From the NCBI GenBank assembly GCA_949358305.1, contig OX442323.1, forward strand, positions 4,030,001-4,094,000: DNA of 64,000 nt. The letters run 5' to 3'. Origin of the DNA: Strigamia acuminata. Its lineage: Eukaryota; Arthropoda; Chilopoda; Geophilomorpha; Linotaeniidae. The position numbers were made by a program, and so were the translations under genes. The notes under the pieces were generated by a model. That model saw only the letters and a list, made by a program, of their open reading frames with translations, made no database searches and had not been told where the DNA came from. Shown in pieces: positions 21,901 through 33,896 of this stretch. The stretch's first letter is position 1. Each line of letters begins with the position of its first letter.

Positions 21901-22362
21901 GAACACGGCGGCAACGCCTACCAATTGCGCAGATTAACAGATAATAAAAATTTCCAATCGATCAACGGCCGGGAATTAAAACCATATCTACCAGAATTTC
22001 GCCAAGAAATATGGCTGGAAGGTCAGACGCACAGCGGCCAAGGTGGCACAGTGGTCGACACATTCCAAAATAACAACGAAATTGGCGAAGGAACAGACGA
22101 AGATGACGAATTTTTCGACGCCGAATCCCAACCCGCAGATGCTCCCGATCAAGCGGAGCAAACAGTCTCGGAGAGGGAGGAAGCAGAAGAAAATACTTCT
22201 GAAAAAGAAAAAACAAAATTAGAAGAAGTAAACAATACCGCAACATCGGAGATGAGCGACCAAGTGGGAGCCGATACCACTCGCGAGCAAAAACGCAACC
22301 TTCGACCGCGAAAATCGAAGAATCCGTTCATCCAAGACGGAAAAATCACCGGGAGAAACTAG
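18901..22362 (+). pseudogene. pol: Gypsy pol, second part: reverse transcriptase, RNase H, integrase
   Basis: Open from the copia right junction to TAG at 22360-22362. RT has RLCIDYRPLN, MDLSKGYWQ, MPFGLVNAP and the catalytic YLDD (near 19615). RNase H has HTDASRVGLGA and TDHQALSWL. Integrase has an HHCC finger (HPLASHAG...CSRCQAC, about 20965-21100) and a DDE core with D in WSVDLMG, D in SDNGPQF and E in VERLN. A Glu/Asp-rich C-terminus ends LRPRKSKNPF; no clear chromodomain. The domain order RT-RH-IN marks the Ty3/gypsy group. Every catalytic residue is present; the copia insertion upstream is the only break seen. Confidence 0.9.
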
Positions 22363-22765
22363 AAAGAAATAAAAAGGTCAAGACATGTGATTGCGGCGTC
22401 GTAAAATTGAAGAAATTCACTTACGAGAGCTGCAACGCATGTCGAGACATAAAATTCGGCTAAGTCCGAACTTCGTCGTCAGTTATCACCGTCAATATCG
22501 AAAAAGCGAGATTGCATGACGTATCGGTCGAAACCCCGTAGCGTAACATGCGCACGGCTCGATCGCATGCGTCGGCCCCGTAGCTCCACGCTCGCACGGA
22601 CAAGTCTCGTACCGTACGAGACGCGTCCGTGACCCATAATCCTCTGCGCCGGTCGGTTCCACTTCCGTTTGTTTTCTTGAAAGCAAAAGCACGCGTTCTC
22701 TCTCTTTCACCGTGAAAGTAGAAAAAACCTCTTTCTTTCAAGTTGAGCAATCTGAGTTTTTCTTT

Positions 22766-25700
22766 ATGGCCGATCGACGCAACCCGAGAATTGACCCCGA
22801 CGCCTCGTCCTCCAGAGACGAGAGCGAAGGATTGGTCATCGAGGCGGAGGAAGAAAATTGGGATGAGCCGGAGCAACAACCACAGGTAACATGAGATCTT
22901 CCCGTAAGATCGAAAATGTAATCCGCCGACATCCGACACCATGTCGGATTGTGGCGCGTGATAACTTGACTGATGAATTCTTTTTGTATTTGTTTTGTTG
23001 ATTTTCGGTAGAATCGGAGCTCGGGCGCGGAAACCTTTTTCGTGCTCGAAGATCTCCGATCTCCAAACCCAGACAAAGGAATTGTTTGCCAAGATGGCGT
23101 CGCTAAAACTTAGAAAAAATTAAAACCTTAAAGTAACGTTGAAACTTCGTAATAAATTAAAATACGAGTAGAAAAGCTTAAACAAAAACAACCGATTCTT
23201 TTATATTACGCGACGTTGTTTTGAGCGGACCTCCTGAATCTAAAAAAGGTAGCAAGAGAAAGACTGAGCTACACCAGCGGCCAACCACCGCAGACCTGCG
23301 AATAATCAGGACAGAGAGGAGCGGCCACAACCGAAAGAAATTTTGGTGCCACCGCCGATCTCACAATTTTTATTCCAAATATTTATAAAAAGGGTATCGA
23401 AATTAAAATGTATTTAACGCTTCAGATCGACCCGCTACAATCATGGGACGCCCTGCCGTCTACAGTGCCCACCAAGGGTAACATCTTCCGGCTAGCGATG
23501 CCAGAATTTATCCGGCTAGCCTATCCAGAGGAAGACACCGATGTCTGGGCCCTGAGATTACGCTACTCCCGAGCGATCGAAGAATTCTTTGACCGACCCA
23601 GGACGCTGATCGAATGTTTGCCCAGACAAATGCGAGAAAGGGTGGGGCCACGAATCGATCCCGATTTCGATCCGTCGAGCCCTATTTTTTCAGAGCTACT
23701 TCGAGCTCGGTACGGTGGTACCGAGGCAGACGAATACACCGGCCTTCGGTGGCGCAACGCCGCAACGCCAGAAGAGCGGAGACGAATCGTCCGCGAGGAA
23801 ATCGCTCACCTAGAGCGAACGGCAACCAGTGCCGCGACACGAACCTTGGAACGGAATGGTTTCTCGACAGGAGAAATTAGAGAATGGTTGCGTGAAGTCC
23901 GCGAAGACCGCCAAGCAACACCGTGGGTGCCGCCCGTTGGCTTCGTCGCCACTCAAGCCGAAATGTGGCAGCTGCATCAAGTCGGCATCCTTCAGAGCGG
24001 CACACGAGTCAGGAGGCTGAAGAGACAGGCCTCAAGCTCAAACAGCGGCCCCGCTCCGAGTAGGCAGGCCCTTTCCACCGAGGAGAGCGGCCCGTCGACG
24101 AGCGGGACGCAACCCGGCCATTCGACCAGTTCCGACTTAAGAATTCAAGCGGCCACCCAGTCGGGAGGCCTGCGCTCCGTTGTGATTGTACCCGCCTCAT
24201 CCAAGGAATTGCGACTGGATCCAGAGGCCGGACCGTCCAACTCGTGGAGCGACCGGGTCGACGAACAGGAGAGACAAGCGGCTGCCACAGCCGCGCCCTC
24301 TCTCTTCCTAGTGCGTACCGTCCGGCCGTCGGACGAAGAGTCGACCATGTTCGACCAAGCGGAACCTCCGTACAAAATCCGAAGAGACTCGGTAACCTCT
24401 TCACACGTCGAAACCGCCAACACCAGGCGTAACCGGAAGAGCAGAGCCCGCCGCAGGCAAAGAATGCAAACCCTGCTAGCAAAACTCGCCGCCGCCGAGA
24501 AGAGACCGACCGCCGCCGGTAGTTCGGACTCGCCCAGAGCCGAACCCGCAGCCGTGTCGTTCCCCAATCGGAAGAAGGGACCCGAAGGATGGTGCGAAAC
24601 CATTGAAGAAAAAATGGATTTGGACGAAGGGCCAAAAACGGAACAGCCCATGTCACGAAGAGAACTGGCCGAAGTGCTCACCAACGCCTTTCGCGGATTC
24701 TCCGCGAACCGGCCAACGCCCTCTACGGACCAAACCGCGCTCGCACCACCCACACCAACCTTCCATCCGGTCCAACCAAGCTGGCCGCCTCTCCTCGAGG
24801 CCCCACCACCAGCCATAACTCGATGGACGCCCCCTGGAAACATGCGACCAGGCGAGGCGTTCCTAGAATACGTCCCGCACCGACCACCAGGACTGGCTCC
24901 CCCGCCAGTTCCTCCGCCGACTCAGGCACCGAGGCCGGCTCGTGACGCCATGTGGTACGAAGAGAAAGAGCGGGATGCCCGAAACCGACGAGAGGCAGCG
25001 AATCCCACCTTGGGAGAACTGCAGGCCCACCAGGCTGAATGTGAGCACCCCGCTACCGCCGAACGGGCCTTGACGCAGGCCGACGCCGCTCAGACGGAGC
25101 ACATCAATTGGGCGATAGCCCAAATGCGCAAACTATCCGCCACCTTTTCGGCAGACCCAAACCGCGCCCTGCCGTCCAACCGAAGCAGTTTAAACGCCGA
25201 GGTAACACGCGTGATGTCAGAAATCCTGTCTCCCGCCCTCTTCCTGGACGGCCGACAGTCGATGGCCGCCTGGACCATAATCGACCGAGAAGGCGTCTTT
25301 CTAAACAGGACCCTCTACCAACTTTGGGCCGAGTTTACGCCAGCCGCGGCCGACCTCCGATTCGAGTTGGCCCGCTCCATGGAAAACCCGAATTTCCAGT
25401 TCGCAAAGATGCGGTCGATGGCATTCCGCTACAAAAACCCAGGGGTCCACCCGACGTTGCTGCGAAAGGTCGCCGAAGAGGCGTCCGATAAAGAGGAGGC
25501 CGTCCGCCCCATCGTGGTGGCCGAGACGGTTCCTCCCGAGCCCGCCTCCCGGAGTTATATCCCGACTCCGAAGCCGGTCTTCCCGAAGGAACGAAGGACG
25601 GGTAAGCGACCGAAGCTGGTCCCGAAGCGATCGCGCAAGGGGCCTCGAACTCCACCGCTGCCATCGCCCTCGCCGCCTTCTACGAGCATGGATGCCCTGT

Positions 25701-26230
25701 CCATAGAGGAGAACACTCCACCACTGGAGATTCCACTACCGCCGTCTCCCCCGCCACTGCCTACACCGGCACCTGCGCCGACCCAGCTCTATCTACGACT
25801 GGAAGTAGAATATCCGAATTTACAAATGTCGGAGACAACGCGCCGAGCGTTATTGGCCACTCACCGCCAAGGTGAATCGTTCCTGCAATGGATGGCGAAG
25901 GAAATCAGGTTGACCAACGACCCGATCCTCCATCAACGGCTCCAGCGGGCTCACCGAGAGCCCCTCACACCGCCGGAATCGCATCGAATGCGTCGATGTC
26001 CCGGCCGCTTCCCCGCTTCGACCCAAATCTGGGTGCATGAAAGAAGAAGTAGCACGGACGGACCTCCCGGCCACGCTCAATTCTTCATTAACGAATCAGA
26101 GGATCCGACGAATCTGACCACGTCGCTGCCCGATGGCCTTCCTCCGCCACCACCAGCCGTTAATCTCCCAATCCTACGTCCCCGCGGAGGGAAGTTGCCC
26201 GCTATCGCGCTGAAGGACCAGATAGGGTAA
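22766..26230 (+). CDS. Gypsy ORF3: unrecognised 940-codon ORF, possibly with a spliced leader exon
   Basis: A long frame runs 23408-26230 between pol and the 3' LTR. It is not an envelope protein: I see no signal peptide, furin-like site or membrane helix. Order: about 200 residues of globular charged sequence with two helices (LRLRYSRAIEEFF; REEIAHLERTATSAATR), a Ser/Arg-rich linker, basic RNRKSRARRRQR, Pro-rich stretches, a second predicted globular block near residues 530-690, and a Pro-rich C-terminus. A leader exon is likely: ATG 22766, acidic 40-residue ORF, donor CAG|GTAAC at 22885/22886, acceptor TTCAG at 23425, both phase 0 and 540 nt apart. A pyrimidine tract ending ctttcaag at 22744 could be the acceptor of a subgenomic RNA. 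Function unknown. Confidence 0.6.
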
Positions 26231-26250
26231 TCGCCCCGATCGATGATCGA

Positions 26251-26266
26251 AGCTGGGGGAGGGACG
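26251..26266 (+). other. Gypsy polypurine tract
   Basis: Purine run tgggggaggga directly before the 3' LTR, the usual plus-strand priming site. Confidence 0.7.
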
Positions 26267-27084
26267 TGTGGTGACCCCGCGGGTGGTCGTCCCTCCAGTG
26301 GACGCCATCCGCATGAGTCACTAAGAAAGGTCAGTTCCCTCGCGCTGGCTCCGCCTTCCCCCCCTGGGAAGCGCGTGCCCCGAGGGGGTGAGGTGATGCG
26401 TGGACGGCCCCCATTGGCCGAGCCAGGCCCCTCACCCTGGCCTATATCAGGTAGAGTTTCGCGCCCTAAAAACAGAACTTACAAAAACGACACCAAGAAC
26501 ACAGCAACTACCTCACCGTCAGGCCAACTCCACCAAAAGTTAGGATTGATCGAGGACCGCTGATTCCAGTGCAACTGTAACTCTCACGAATTTACACTGT
26601 GCGTTTATTTCCCGCGAAAGCAGGAAAATAACCCTTGTGAATTCACACCGAATAACCGACCCACGGTTATTCCACCACTAAAGTGTCCGAGTGCCCTGTA
26701 AGAAACTCCCCGTTTCTGGACGGAGCCTTGCGACGCTAAAACCAACCCCTAGACAACAGGCACGGATAGAAGACTCGAAAGAGCATTCCACCGCGTCCGT
26801 GAACGACGAATCCGTGACGAATTTACGACAACTCGAGACGCCGCCTTTGTTCCGCCGACCACGCGGAACCGACGACGCCATCTTGAGAAACCCTTTGTTC
26901 GACTCTGACCAAGTCGACTCTAGTTTTATACTGAGTGTATTTTAAGGCTTACGCCTATTGAATAAACCTGTTTGTTCATTTACATATACTTAGTATTCAT
27001 TTGGGTAATTTACATATTTAGTAGAATCACAGGTAAAGTAATACACGTTAGCTCATTAAACCTATCACCAGGTAGGACGCGACA
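26267..27084 (+). repeat. Gypsy 3' LTR
   Basis: 818 bp, same length as the 5' LTR and identical by eye. Confidence 0.95.
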
Positions 27085-27368
27085 CCGTTTATGCTAACAT
27101 GTATTCGTGTCGCTGATTTGTAAAATCAAAATAAACAAATAACGTTTTGCTCGCGTATTTTTTTGAACGTCTTACACGCGTATGCTTACACTCATGATAC
27201 AAAACATTAAAATGCTGATTTACATTATTAAATTTCTGAATTAACATCGAGGTAATTTAAGGTTTGGTTTTGTTGACACTTGATGGCCTAGCTGCAGTTT
27301 CAACGTTAATTTTCTTCCGTTCAAACTACAACTATTGAACCGTTTATCCGAATTGTGCGCAAACTTTT

Positions 27369-28834
27369 TTAATCGTCCCCTGCTATTCTTTTTTCTTCTT
27401 CCTCGCAATCTTTCAATTCTGCTTCTAAACATTAAAAAAAATAATTCTCAGTTTATTTTAATTAAAAAAAAATTATACAGGGTGGTCAGAAAGTCTGGTT
27501 CTCAGTAAATAATTCCCAAACTGTTCTAGATGTTGATTCAGCAAAATTATTGTAAGGGTAGAATATTTCAGACCTTTTTTCTCAAAACTTTTCAGAAAGA
27601 AATAATTTTTTTAAGAACGGTTCTAGACTAATTGGATGATGCTCTACAACTTTCTAATTCACCTTTTTGCTCTATGTGTCACGGTTCTCGAGTTACAATA
27701 TGGATGACCTTGAAGATGACCTCAGAGGTTAAATTGGATGTCATAATTGGATTTCCCCCGACGTACTACCCCTACAATAATATTGCTGAATTAACATATA
27801 GAACAGTTGGGGAATTATTTACTGAGAACCAGACTTTCTGACCACCCTGTATATTCAATCACTTGCAAGGAAATTACCTCGAGATCTTCCACTTTCCATT
27901 TCCGCATTAAACATTTCCAAATCTTTATCCCTCGTCGCATCAAACGTTTCCAAATGTTTTTCTCTCATCACATTAAACATTTCCAAATGGTTTTCCTTAC
28001 ACGGATTAAGAATTTCCAATTGTTTATCCCTCATCACATTAAACGATTCCAAATTTTTATCTCTCATCTCATTAAACAATTCCAACTTTTTATCCCTGCA
28101 CACATTAAACAATTCCAATTGTTTATCCCTCATCGCATTAAACGCTTCCAAATGTTTATCCGTCATCTCATTAAACGCTTCCAACTGTTTATCCCTCCTC
28201 GCATTTAACCTTTTCAAAGGTTTACGCTTCGTCGCATTAAACTTTTCCAACTGTTTATCCCTCGTCGCCTTAAACCTTTCCAACTGTTTATCCCTCGTCG
28301 CATTAAACGTTTCCAACTCTTTATCCTTGCTCGCATTAAACTCTTCCAACTCTTTATCCCTGCTCGCATTAAACGCTTCCAACTGTTCATCCCTCATGCC
28401 ATTATACATTTCCAAATCTTTATCACATATCGCATCCAACATTTCTAAATATTTTTCTCTCATCGCAAGATTAGGTTTTGTTGACATTTTATTGCTCGTT
28501 CGTGATGGTGTAGCTGCGGTTTCAACGTTCGTTTTCGTTGGTTTTCTTCTGTTCAAACTGCAACTATCGAACCGTTCGTCAGAATTTGCATTGGTGGAAT
28601 GTGCGGACTTTTTTAATTGTCGCTGGTATTCTTTTTTTCTTTTTCCTTCCAATTTTTCCATTCTGTTCCGTGTCTGTTGGTTTTCGTATTTGAACATCTT
28701 TCTAGTTTCAGAAAATAATAAAATAAATAAAAACAGTTTTATTATATCAGTATTCAGATTATATGGTAAATGTTGGCCACATCTCGGAGAATTTACATAG
28801 AAATTAAATATAGACATTATGCTTACTTAACCAT
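27369..28834 (-). CDS. Hendecad-repeat protein H4 with basic N-terminal domain
   Basis: Model: exon 1 28827-28834 (ATGGTTAA), intron 28702-28826, exon 2 27878-28701, intron 27425-27877 (holds a MITE), exon 3 27369-27424; 888 nt, 295 aa. The N-terminal 75 residues differ from the other members: a lysine-rich segment (KMFKYENQQTRNRMEK, then KRKKEYQRQLKKSAH) and a Ser/Thr-rich stretch replace the FLCKEDIP leader. Then about 17 hendecads, the longest run in the array, end MESGRSR, and exon 3 adds EAELKDCEEEEKRIAGDD. Exon phases agree with the other copies. H12 has the same N-terminus but is broken. Confidence 0.6.
27478..27849. mobile_element. Mariner-like MITE A in H4 intron 2
   Basis: 372 bp with about 40-bp near-perfect terminal inverted repeats starting CAGGGTGGTCAGAAAGTCTG, flanked by TA on both sides. 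A TA duplication and CAGGGTG ends point to the Tc1/mariner group. No coding capacity. Confidence 0.8.
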
Positions 28835-29599
28835 GCTTCAAGGACTGAAGGAGATGAATGATGATGTGATGAATTTGAGTGCGCATATATTAGAACACAT
28901 TTATGCATTTACTCACGGTTTGAGAGGTGGATGCTTCAATTGAAAATATTTTTAATCCGATGAAAAAATTAATTCGATGAAAAGATTAATTTGATGAAAA
29001 AATTAAGTCTGGACCCTCGTTCCAACTTTTCCGGCAACAATTGGTGGAAAAACTAAAAACCGGAAACCATTTCGAATTTGGCTGGAAAAACTAAAACCCG
29101 AAATAAACGGCAGTTTTTGGTGTCCACTCTGTCTGTAGAATTCGGAACTCTTTTAACGCGCCTGTTGTGAAATTTTGCACACTAATCATCGTAGTTTATC
29201 GTCATTTGTAGTTTGTTGCGACATCTAGTAGTAAAAATCGTTAGCTATATTTTAAAATTATTTTAGGCGCGAAGGTTTAAAAATTGAAAAATGTGTATTG
29301 GAAAAAATAATTGATCCGTTTATGCTAAGATGTATTCGTTTCGCTGATTTGTAAAATAAAAATAAACAAATAACGTTTTGCTCGCGTATTTTTTTGAACA
29401 TCTTACGCGCGTATGCGTACACTCATAATACAAAACATTAAAACGCTGATTTACATTATTAAATGTCGGAATTAACATCGAGGTAACTTAAGCTTTGCTT
29501 TTGTTGACACTTGATGGTCTAGCTGCCGTTTCAACGTTGGTTTTCTTCCGTTCAAACTACAACTATTGAACCGTTTATCCGAATTGTGTGCAAACTTTT
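28835..29599. other. Upstream module of H4 and trailing spacer of H5
   Basis: 28835-29160 is the standard module with the ttggtgtccactctgtctg block. 29260-29599 is the 3' spacer of H5, with 'gtttatgctaagatgtattcg' and 'aacattaaaacgctgattt' blocks found after every three-exon copy. In another frame this spacer can be read as basic RGRLKKFAHNS; see findings. Confidence 0.4.
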
Positions 29600-31230
29600 T
29601 TAATCGTCCCCTCGTATTCTTTTTTCTTCTTCCTCGCAATCTTTCAATTCTGCTTCTAAATATTAAAAAAAAAAATTCTGACTTTATACAGGGTGGAAGA
29701 AAAGTCTGTTCCCCTCAAATATTTCCTGAGAAATTACATCTAGGCCAACTTTGATGAAGCGATCGTATAGGAAGTTGGGTGAGAGCAATCCAATGATGTC
29801 ATCAAATTTGACCTTGAAGGCCATTTTCAAGGTCATGCATTTGCTAACTTCTAAACCAATCAGGTTAGAGCAAAATTTCCAATTACAAAGTTGTAGAGCA
29901 CTATCAAATTAGTATTATCCAACATATCTTAGTCAACTTAAGTTAAATGTTTTTTTTTTAAAAAGGAGACAAAACAGAAAAAAATCAGCAAAATGAAATT
30001 TTTTATTCTTGTGATAAAATAATTATTGAGGCATTAAAAAAAGGCAGTAGTTTTTCTTGTTTACTTGCATAATAATGCACATTTGAATACGTTTATTTAA
30101 GTAATTCAGTATTTTTCTAGTAGAAATTTAAGTTTTGTCACAATGGCTAGTTTTATTTTAGCTGATTTGTTTTCATTTTAAAACGAAAACATTTAACTTT
30201 AGGTGACTAAGATAAATTGGATAGTACTAATTTGATGGTGCTCTACAACTTTGTGATCGGAAACTTTGCTCTAACCTGATTGGTTTAGAAGTTAGCAAGT
30301 GAATGATCTTGAAAATTACTTTTAAGGTCAAATTAGATGACATCATTGGATTGCTCTCACCCAACTTCCTATACAATCGCTTCATCAAAGTTGGCCTAGA
30401 TGCAATTGCTCAGGAAATATTTGAGGGGAACAGACTTTTCTTCCACCCTGTATATTCGATCGCTTGCAAGGAAATTACCTCGAGATCTTCCACTTTCCAT
30501 TTGCGCATTAAACATTTCCAAATCTTTATCCCTCATCGCATTAAACGTTTCCAAATGTTTTTCTCTCATCACATTAAACATTTCCAAATGGTTTTCCCTA
30601 CTCGCATTAAACATTTCCAATTGTTTATCCCTCATAGTATTAAACGATTCCAACTGTTTATCCATCATTGTATTAAACGAGTCAAACTGTTTATCCCTCA
30701 CCGTTGTAAACGCTTCCAAATGTTTATCCTGCATCGCATTAAACTTTTTCAAAGGTTTATGCTTCATCGCATTAAACGTTTTCTCCTGTTTATCCCTCGT
30801 CGCATTAAACTCTTCCAACTGTTCATCCATGCTCGCGTTAAACGATTCCAACTGGTCATCCCTGCTCGCATTAAACTCTTCCAACTGTTCATCCCTCATC
30901 GCATTAAACATTTCCAAATCTTTATCACACATCGCATCCAACATTTCCAAATATTTTTCCCTCATCGCATTAAATGTTTCCGAATGTTTTTCCCTCATCG
31001 CATTAAACATTTCCAACTGTTCATTAGAATTAGAAGTGATAGCTTCAACCGATGTCGAGTCAACATCGACACTGTCATTGGTCGGTGCGGGGCTGGTACC
31101 AGCATTAACTTTCTTTCCTTCAGGAATATCTTCTTTACAAAGGAATCTACAAAATAAAAATAAAAGATTTAAAATGTAATGCTAAAAAAATTAAATATAG
31201 ACATTTTGCTTACTTATCCGTGGTATTCAT
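29600..31230 (-). CDS. Hendecad-repeat coiled-coil protein H5 (three-exon subfamily)
   Basis: Model: exon 1 31214-31230 (M-N-T-T-D plus two bases), intron 31147-31213, exon 2 30479-31146, intron 29656-30478, exon 3 29600-29655; 741 nt, 246 aa. The leader reads FLCKEDIPEGKK-VNAGTSPAPTNDS-VDVDSTSVEAITS. About 15 hendecads follow, then MESGRSR and exon 3 EAELKDCEEEEKRIRGDD. Intron 2 is 823 nt instead of about 84 because MITE B sits in it; both splice sites remain intact. It is the cleanest three-exon member and a good reference for the family. Confidence 0.65.
29689..30450. mobile_element. Mariner-like long-inverted-repeat MITE B in H5 intron 2
   Basis: 762 bp, ends CAGGGTGGAAGAAAAGTCTG, TA on both sides. 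The two halves are largely complementary (for example 'aggttagagcaaa' at about 29862 against 'tttgctctaacct' at about 30268), so the transcript of the intron could fold into one long hairpin. No ORF of note. Confidence 0.8.
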
Positions 31231-31995
31231 GCTTCGAGGACTGAAGGAGATGAATGACGAGTGGTTGATTTTAACAGCTGAAATGTAAATGTGCATATGC
31301 TTATTGTATTACCATTTTCATAAAATAATCATCGATTTTTAACTCACGGTAATATTCGTGTCGATGAAAAGTCTGAACCCTCGTTCCAACTTTCGCGACA
31401 ACAATTGGTGGAAAAACTAAAACCCGGCAACCATTGCGAATTTGGCTGGAAAAACTAAAACCCGAAATAAACGGCAGTTTTTGGTGTCCAGACTCTGTCT
31501 GTAGAATTCGGAACTCCGGCGACCGCATGGCAAATTTAGTAAGAAATTTGAATTTGACCATAAAAATAAAAAATATGAAAAATGAACAATTTAAAATATT
31601 TAAAATATGTTTCCTGAGCAGAAATTGCCGCTCTTTCAAATGGTGCTGATAACGTTTTAATCTGAGCTACATTTTTTTTTATTTGCTAAATAACGATTTG
31701 TCAATTGCCAAATTTTTAGTCTGGATTCAAATTTCACAGGGATACAGCATAAAAGCCTTTTTCCAAAAACGTAGTTTTTTTGTTTTACTTGTTTCACGTA
31801 AACTTTTTTGCCTTCAACAAGGCGTTCGTTACAAGAACTGCATCTAAGAAATAAAAAGAGAAAATTTTAAATATATTTTTAAAAAAATAGAGACATTTTT
31901 CTTACTGCATACGACTACGGAGCGGAATCTTCGCCATGCTTTCGTACAAGAACTGAATGACAATTTCTGTCACCAAGTGTTTGATTTTAACAGCT
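31231..31995. other. Upstream module of H5 and decayed spacer
   Basis: 31231-31540 is a shortened 5' module. From about 31800 a relic of the M-A-K exon family is present (minus strand, splice donor at about 31905). No intact gene. Confidence 0.35.
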
Positions 31996-32579
31996 TGTAG
32001 GGACCCCAGTGGTCACTAGAAAGGGTTAAGATTAAAGTTTATTTTTTCCCTTACCAGAAATGTGTCTGGATTTAGTTTATATTTTTCTGTTTATTTTTTA
32101 TGCCTGAATAAGGAAGTCAGGCACAACGTGGAACCATGTGGGTGGTTGCCAGGACAACCAGCCCATGAGCTTTTTCCAACAGGAAATGCTTCCTGTGAGG
32201 AGTGAAAACTCCTCAGTCTAAAACCAGTTTTGTCATGAAAAGTCACATAAAAATTACCTCTGAAATACCAAATATTCTCTGTGTAATTTGTGACTCCTGC
32301 CAGAATTTAGGCTCATTCTTACAATAACATAAAGTTATTGCGAGAGTTCTTGCTACTGTGCACATCCAGTAGTGGGAATTTTATCTTGCTGTTGAGCACA
32401 TTCAACAGTGGGATTTTCATCTTGCCATGAGCAGACTCACAGAGAGATCTTCATTCTTGCCAAACAGCCATTGTTTGGGTGAGAAATTCGTCTTGCCAGT
32501 CACGACCGACTGGAGAGATCATCATGGGGAAATTTGTCCCAGTCAACGTGAGTCGGAATTGTGTCCGAATCATCTAGAG

Positions 32580-33022
32580 CAGGGTTTCCCAAACGGTGAG
32601 GCGCGCCTCACTGGTGGGGCGCGAGCTGATTTTTGGTGGGGCGCAACCCATCATACATGCCTAAATAAAACGAGCTTATTTTGCAAACTTTTGTAAATTT
32701 TTAAGCAAAATTATATAAAATTATATAAAAAATTATACAAAGTTTTATGCAAAATTATATAAAATTATATAAAAAATTATACAAAGTTTTATGCAAAATT
32801 ATATAAAATTATATAAAAAATTATACAAAGTTTTATGCAAAATTATATAAAATTATATAAAAAATTATACAAAGTTTTATGCAAAATTATATAAAAATTT
32901 ATTTTTTTCTTTTTAGAAGTATATTTTTTAAAAATTTAATGCACTGGTAGATGGAAGTGGGGCGCAGAAGATCGCCTTGCTTAAAAAGTGGGGCGCGATG
33001 CTAAGAAGTTTGGGAACCCCTG
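32580..33022. mobile_element. Non-autonomous hAT element
   Basis: 443 bp, ends CAGGGTTTCCCAAAC ... GTTTGGGAACCCCTG, with a perfect 8-bp target duplication atctagag (32572-32579, 33023-33030), diagnostic of hAT. GC-rich 'tggggcgc' subterminal motifs occur at both ends. No transposase. Confidence 0.92.
32704..32890. repeat. 44-bp tandem repeat inside the hAT element
   Basis: About four nearly identical copies of an AT-only-like unit (gcaaaattatataaaattat...). Confidence 0.85.
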
Positions 33023-33418
33023 ATCTAGAGTTTGGAAATTTGTCCGTTTCCAGCGAAGGACGACGCCATTTCGAGGTTTGGAGCGAGCATCGAGTTCCGA
33101 GAGCGAGCAACAAGCCATCGCCGCCATTTTGTATTATTTTCACCTTCATTTATCATTTCTTTCATTTAAGTATTTAGTCTTTCATGTATAATTTTAGTCT
33201 TTAATTTATCATATTTTGTATTTCCTTTCTAAATTTAAGTGGATTTGTTCGCCATAAAAGAATAAATTCAGTAGTTTATTTTAAGAAATAATTGTAATTA
33301 TTTCCCCTCAATTTATGCAGTATTTAGAATTTTTAGAGATTAGATTAAGAATTAGTCTTTTATTTGATAAGTTCCGACGCGGCAACAACGAATCAGATTG
33401 CGATTTTGGCTCGTTACA

Positions 33419-33896
33419 AGTTAACATATGCTTGTCGTATTAACATTCTACAAAAAGCAGTTCTAAACTTTTTTAAATCTTCTATTTGTCTCATTTTATC
33501 AAAACAATTGTGGTTAAATATAAACGCCTCATTTTCATAAATACTAAAATGTAAGAAAAATTCAAAAATGATTAACATTTGCTTTATTTACACCAAAAAA
33601 TATATATCAGCTTGCAATACACACGATAATTAATTTTATTACCATATTACAAAATTCAGTTTCAAACTTAACTGTGTCTATTTATTTTTTCTGTTTTTGA
33701 TTAAATCTGTGTCATTTTCATCCTAACATTTCTAAAAGAAACAAATTGTAACCGCTTTCTTCACTAAAAAAAAATACTAAAACGTAAAATGGTTCATTTT
33801 GTTCGAAAAAAACTTTTTTTCGTAGAAAAAATTAAAATAAACGATTACAATTTGCTTTATTTACAACAACTCCGTAAATGATAGGATTTTACTCTT
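33419..33896. other. 3' spacer of H6
   Basis: AT-rich spacer with the 'gattaacatttgctttatttacacc' block typical of the short subfamily. Nothing coding seen. Confidence 0.4.

Larger units (their letters stand above)
11885..27084 (+). mobile_element. Large Ty3/gypsy LTR retrotransposon with nested copia insertion
   Basis: 15.2 kb bounded by 818-bp LTRs that look identical by eye, starting TGTGGTGACC and ending GACGCGACA, with a 4-bp target duplication ccgt (11881-11884, 27085-27088). Order: LTR, tRNA-Pro-like primer site, gag, -1 frameshift, protease-RT-RNase H-integrase, a third ORF of 940 codons, polypurine tract, LTR. A 2,408-bp copia element splits pol. Without it the element would be about 12.8 kb, long for gypsy. 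Identical LTRs and clean ORFs indicate a recent insertion; the copia insertion is later still. No envelope-like signal peptide or transmembrane domain is seen. Confidence 0.95.
31996..33418 (+). mobile_element. Solo LTR, interrupted by a hAT element
   Basis: Starts TGTAGGGACC and ends TCGTTACA; flanks agct and agtt make a 4-bp duplication with one mismatch. Without the hAT insertion it is about 970 bp. Its first 120 bp are related to the piece at 38573-38692. The TGTRGTGACC start resembles the gypsy LTR, so it is probably a gypsy-group solo LTR left by LTR-LTR recombination. No internal region remains. Confidence 0.7.

Noticed and set aside
27807-28208. Frame joining MITE sequence to the plus strand of H4
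   Set aside because: It starts inside a transposable element and continues only as the antisense of the hendecad repeats.
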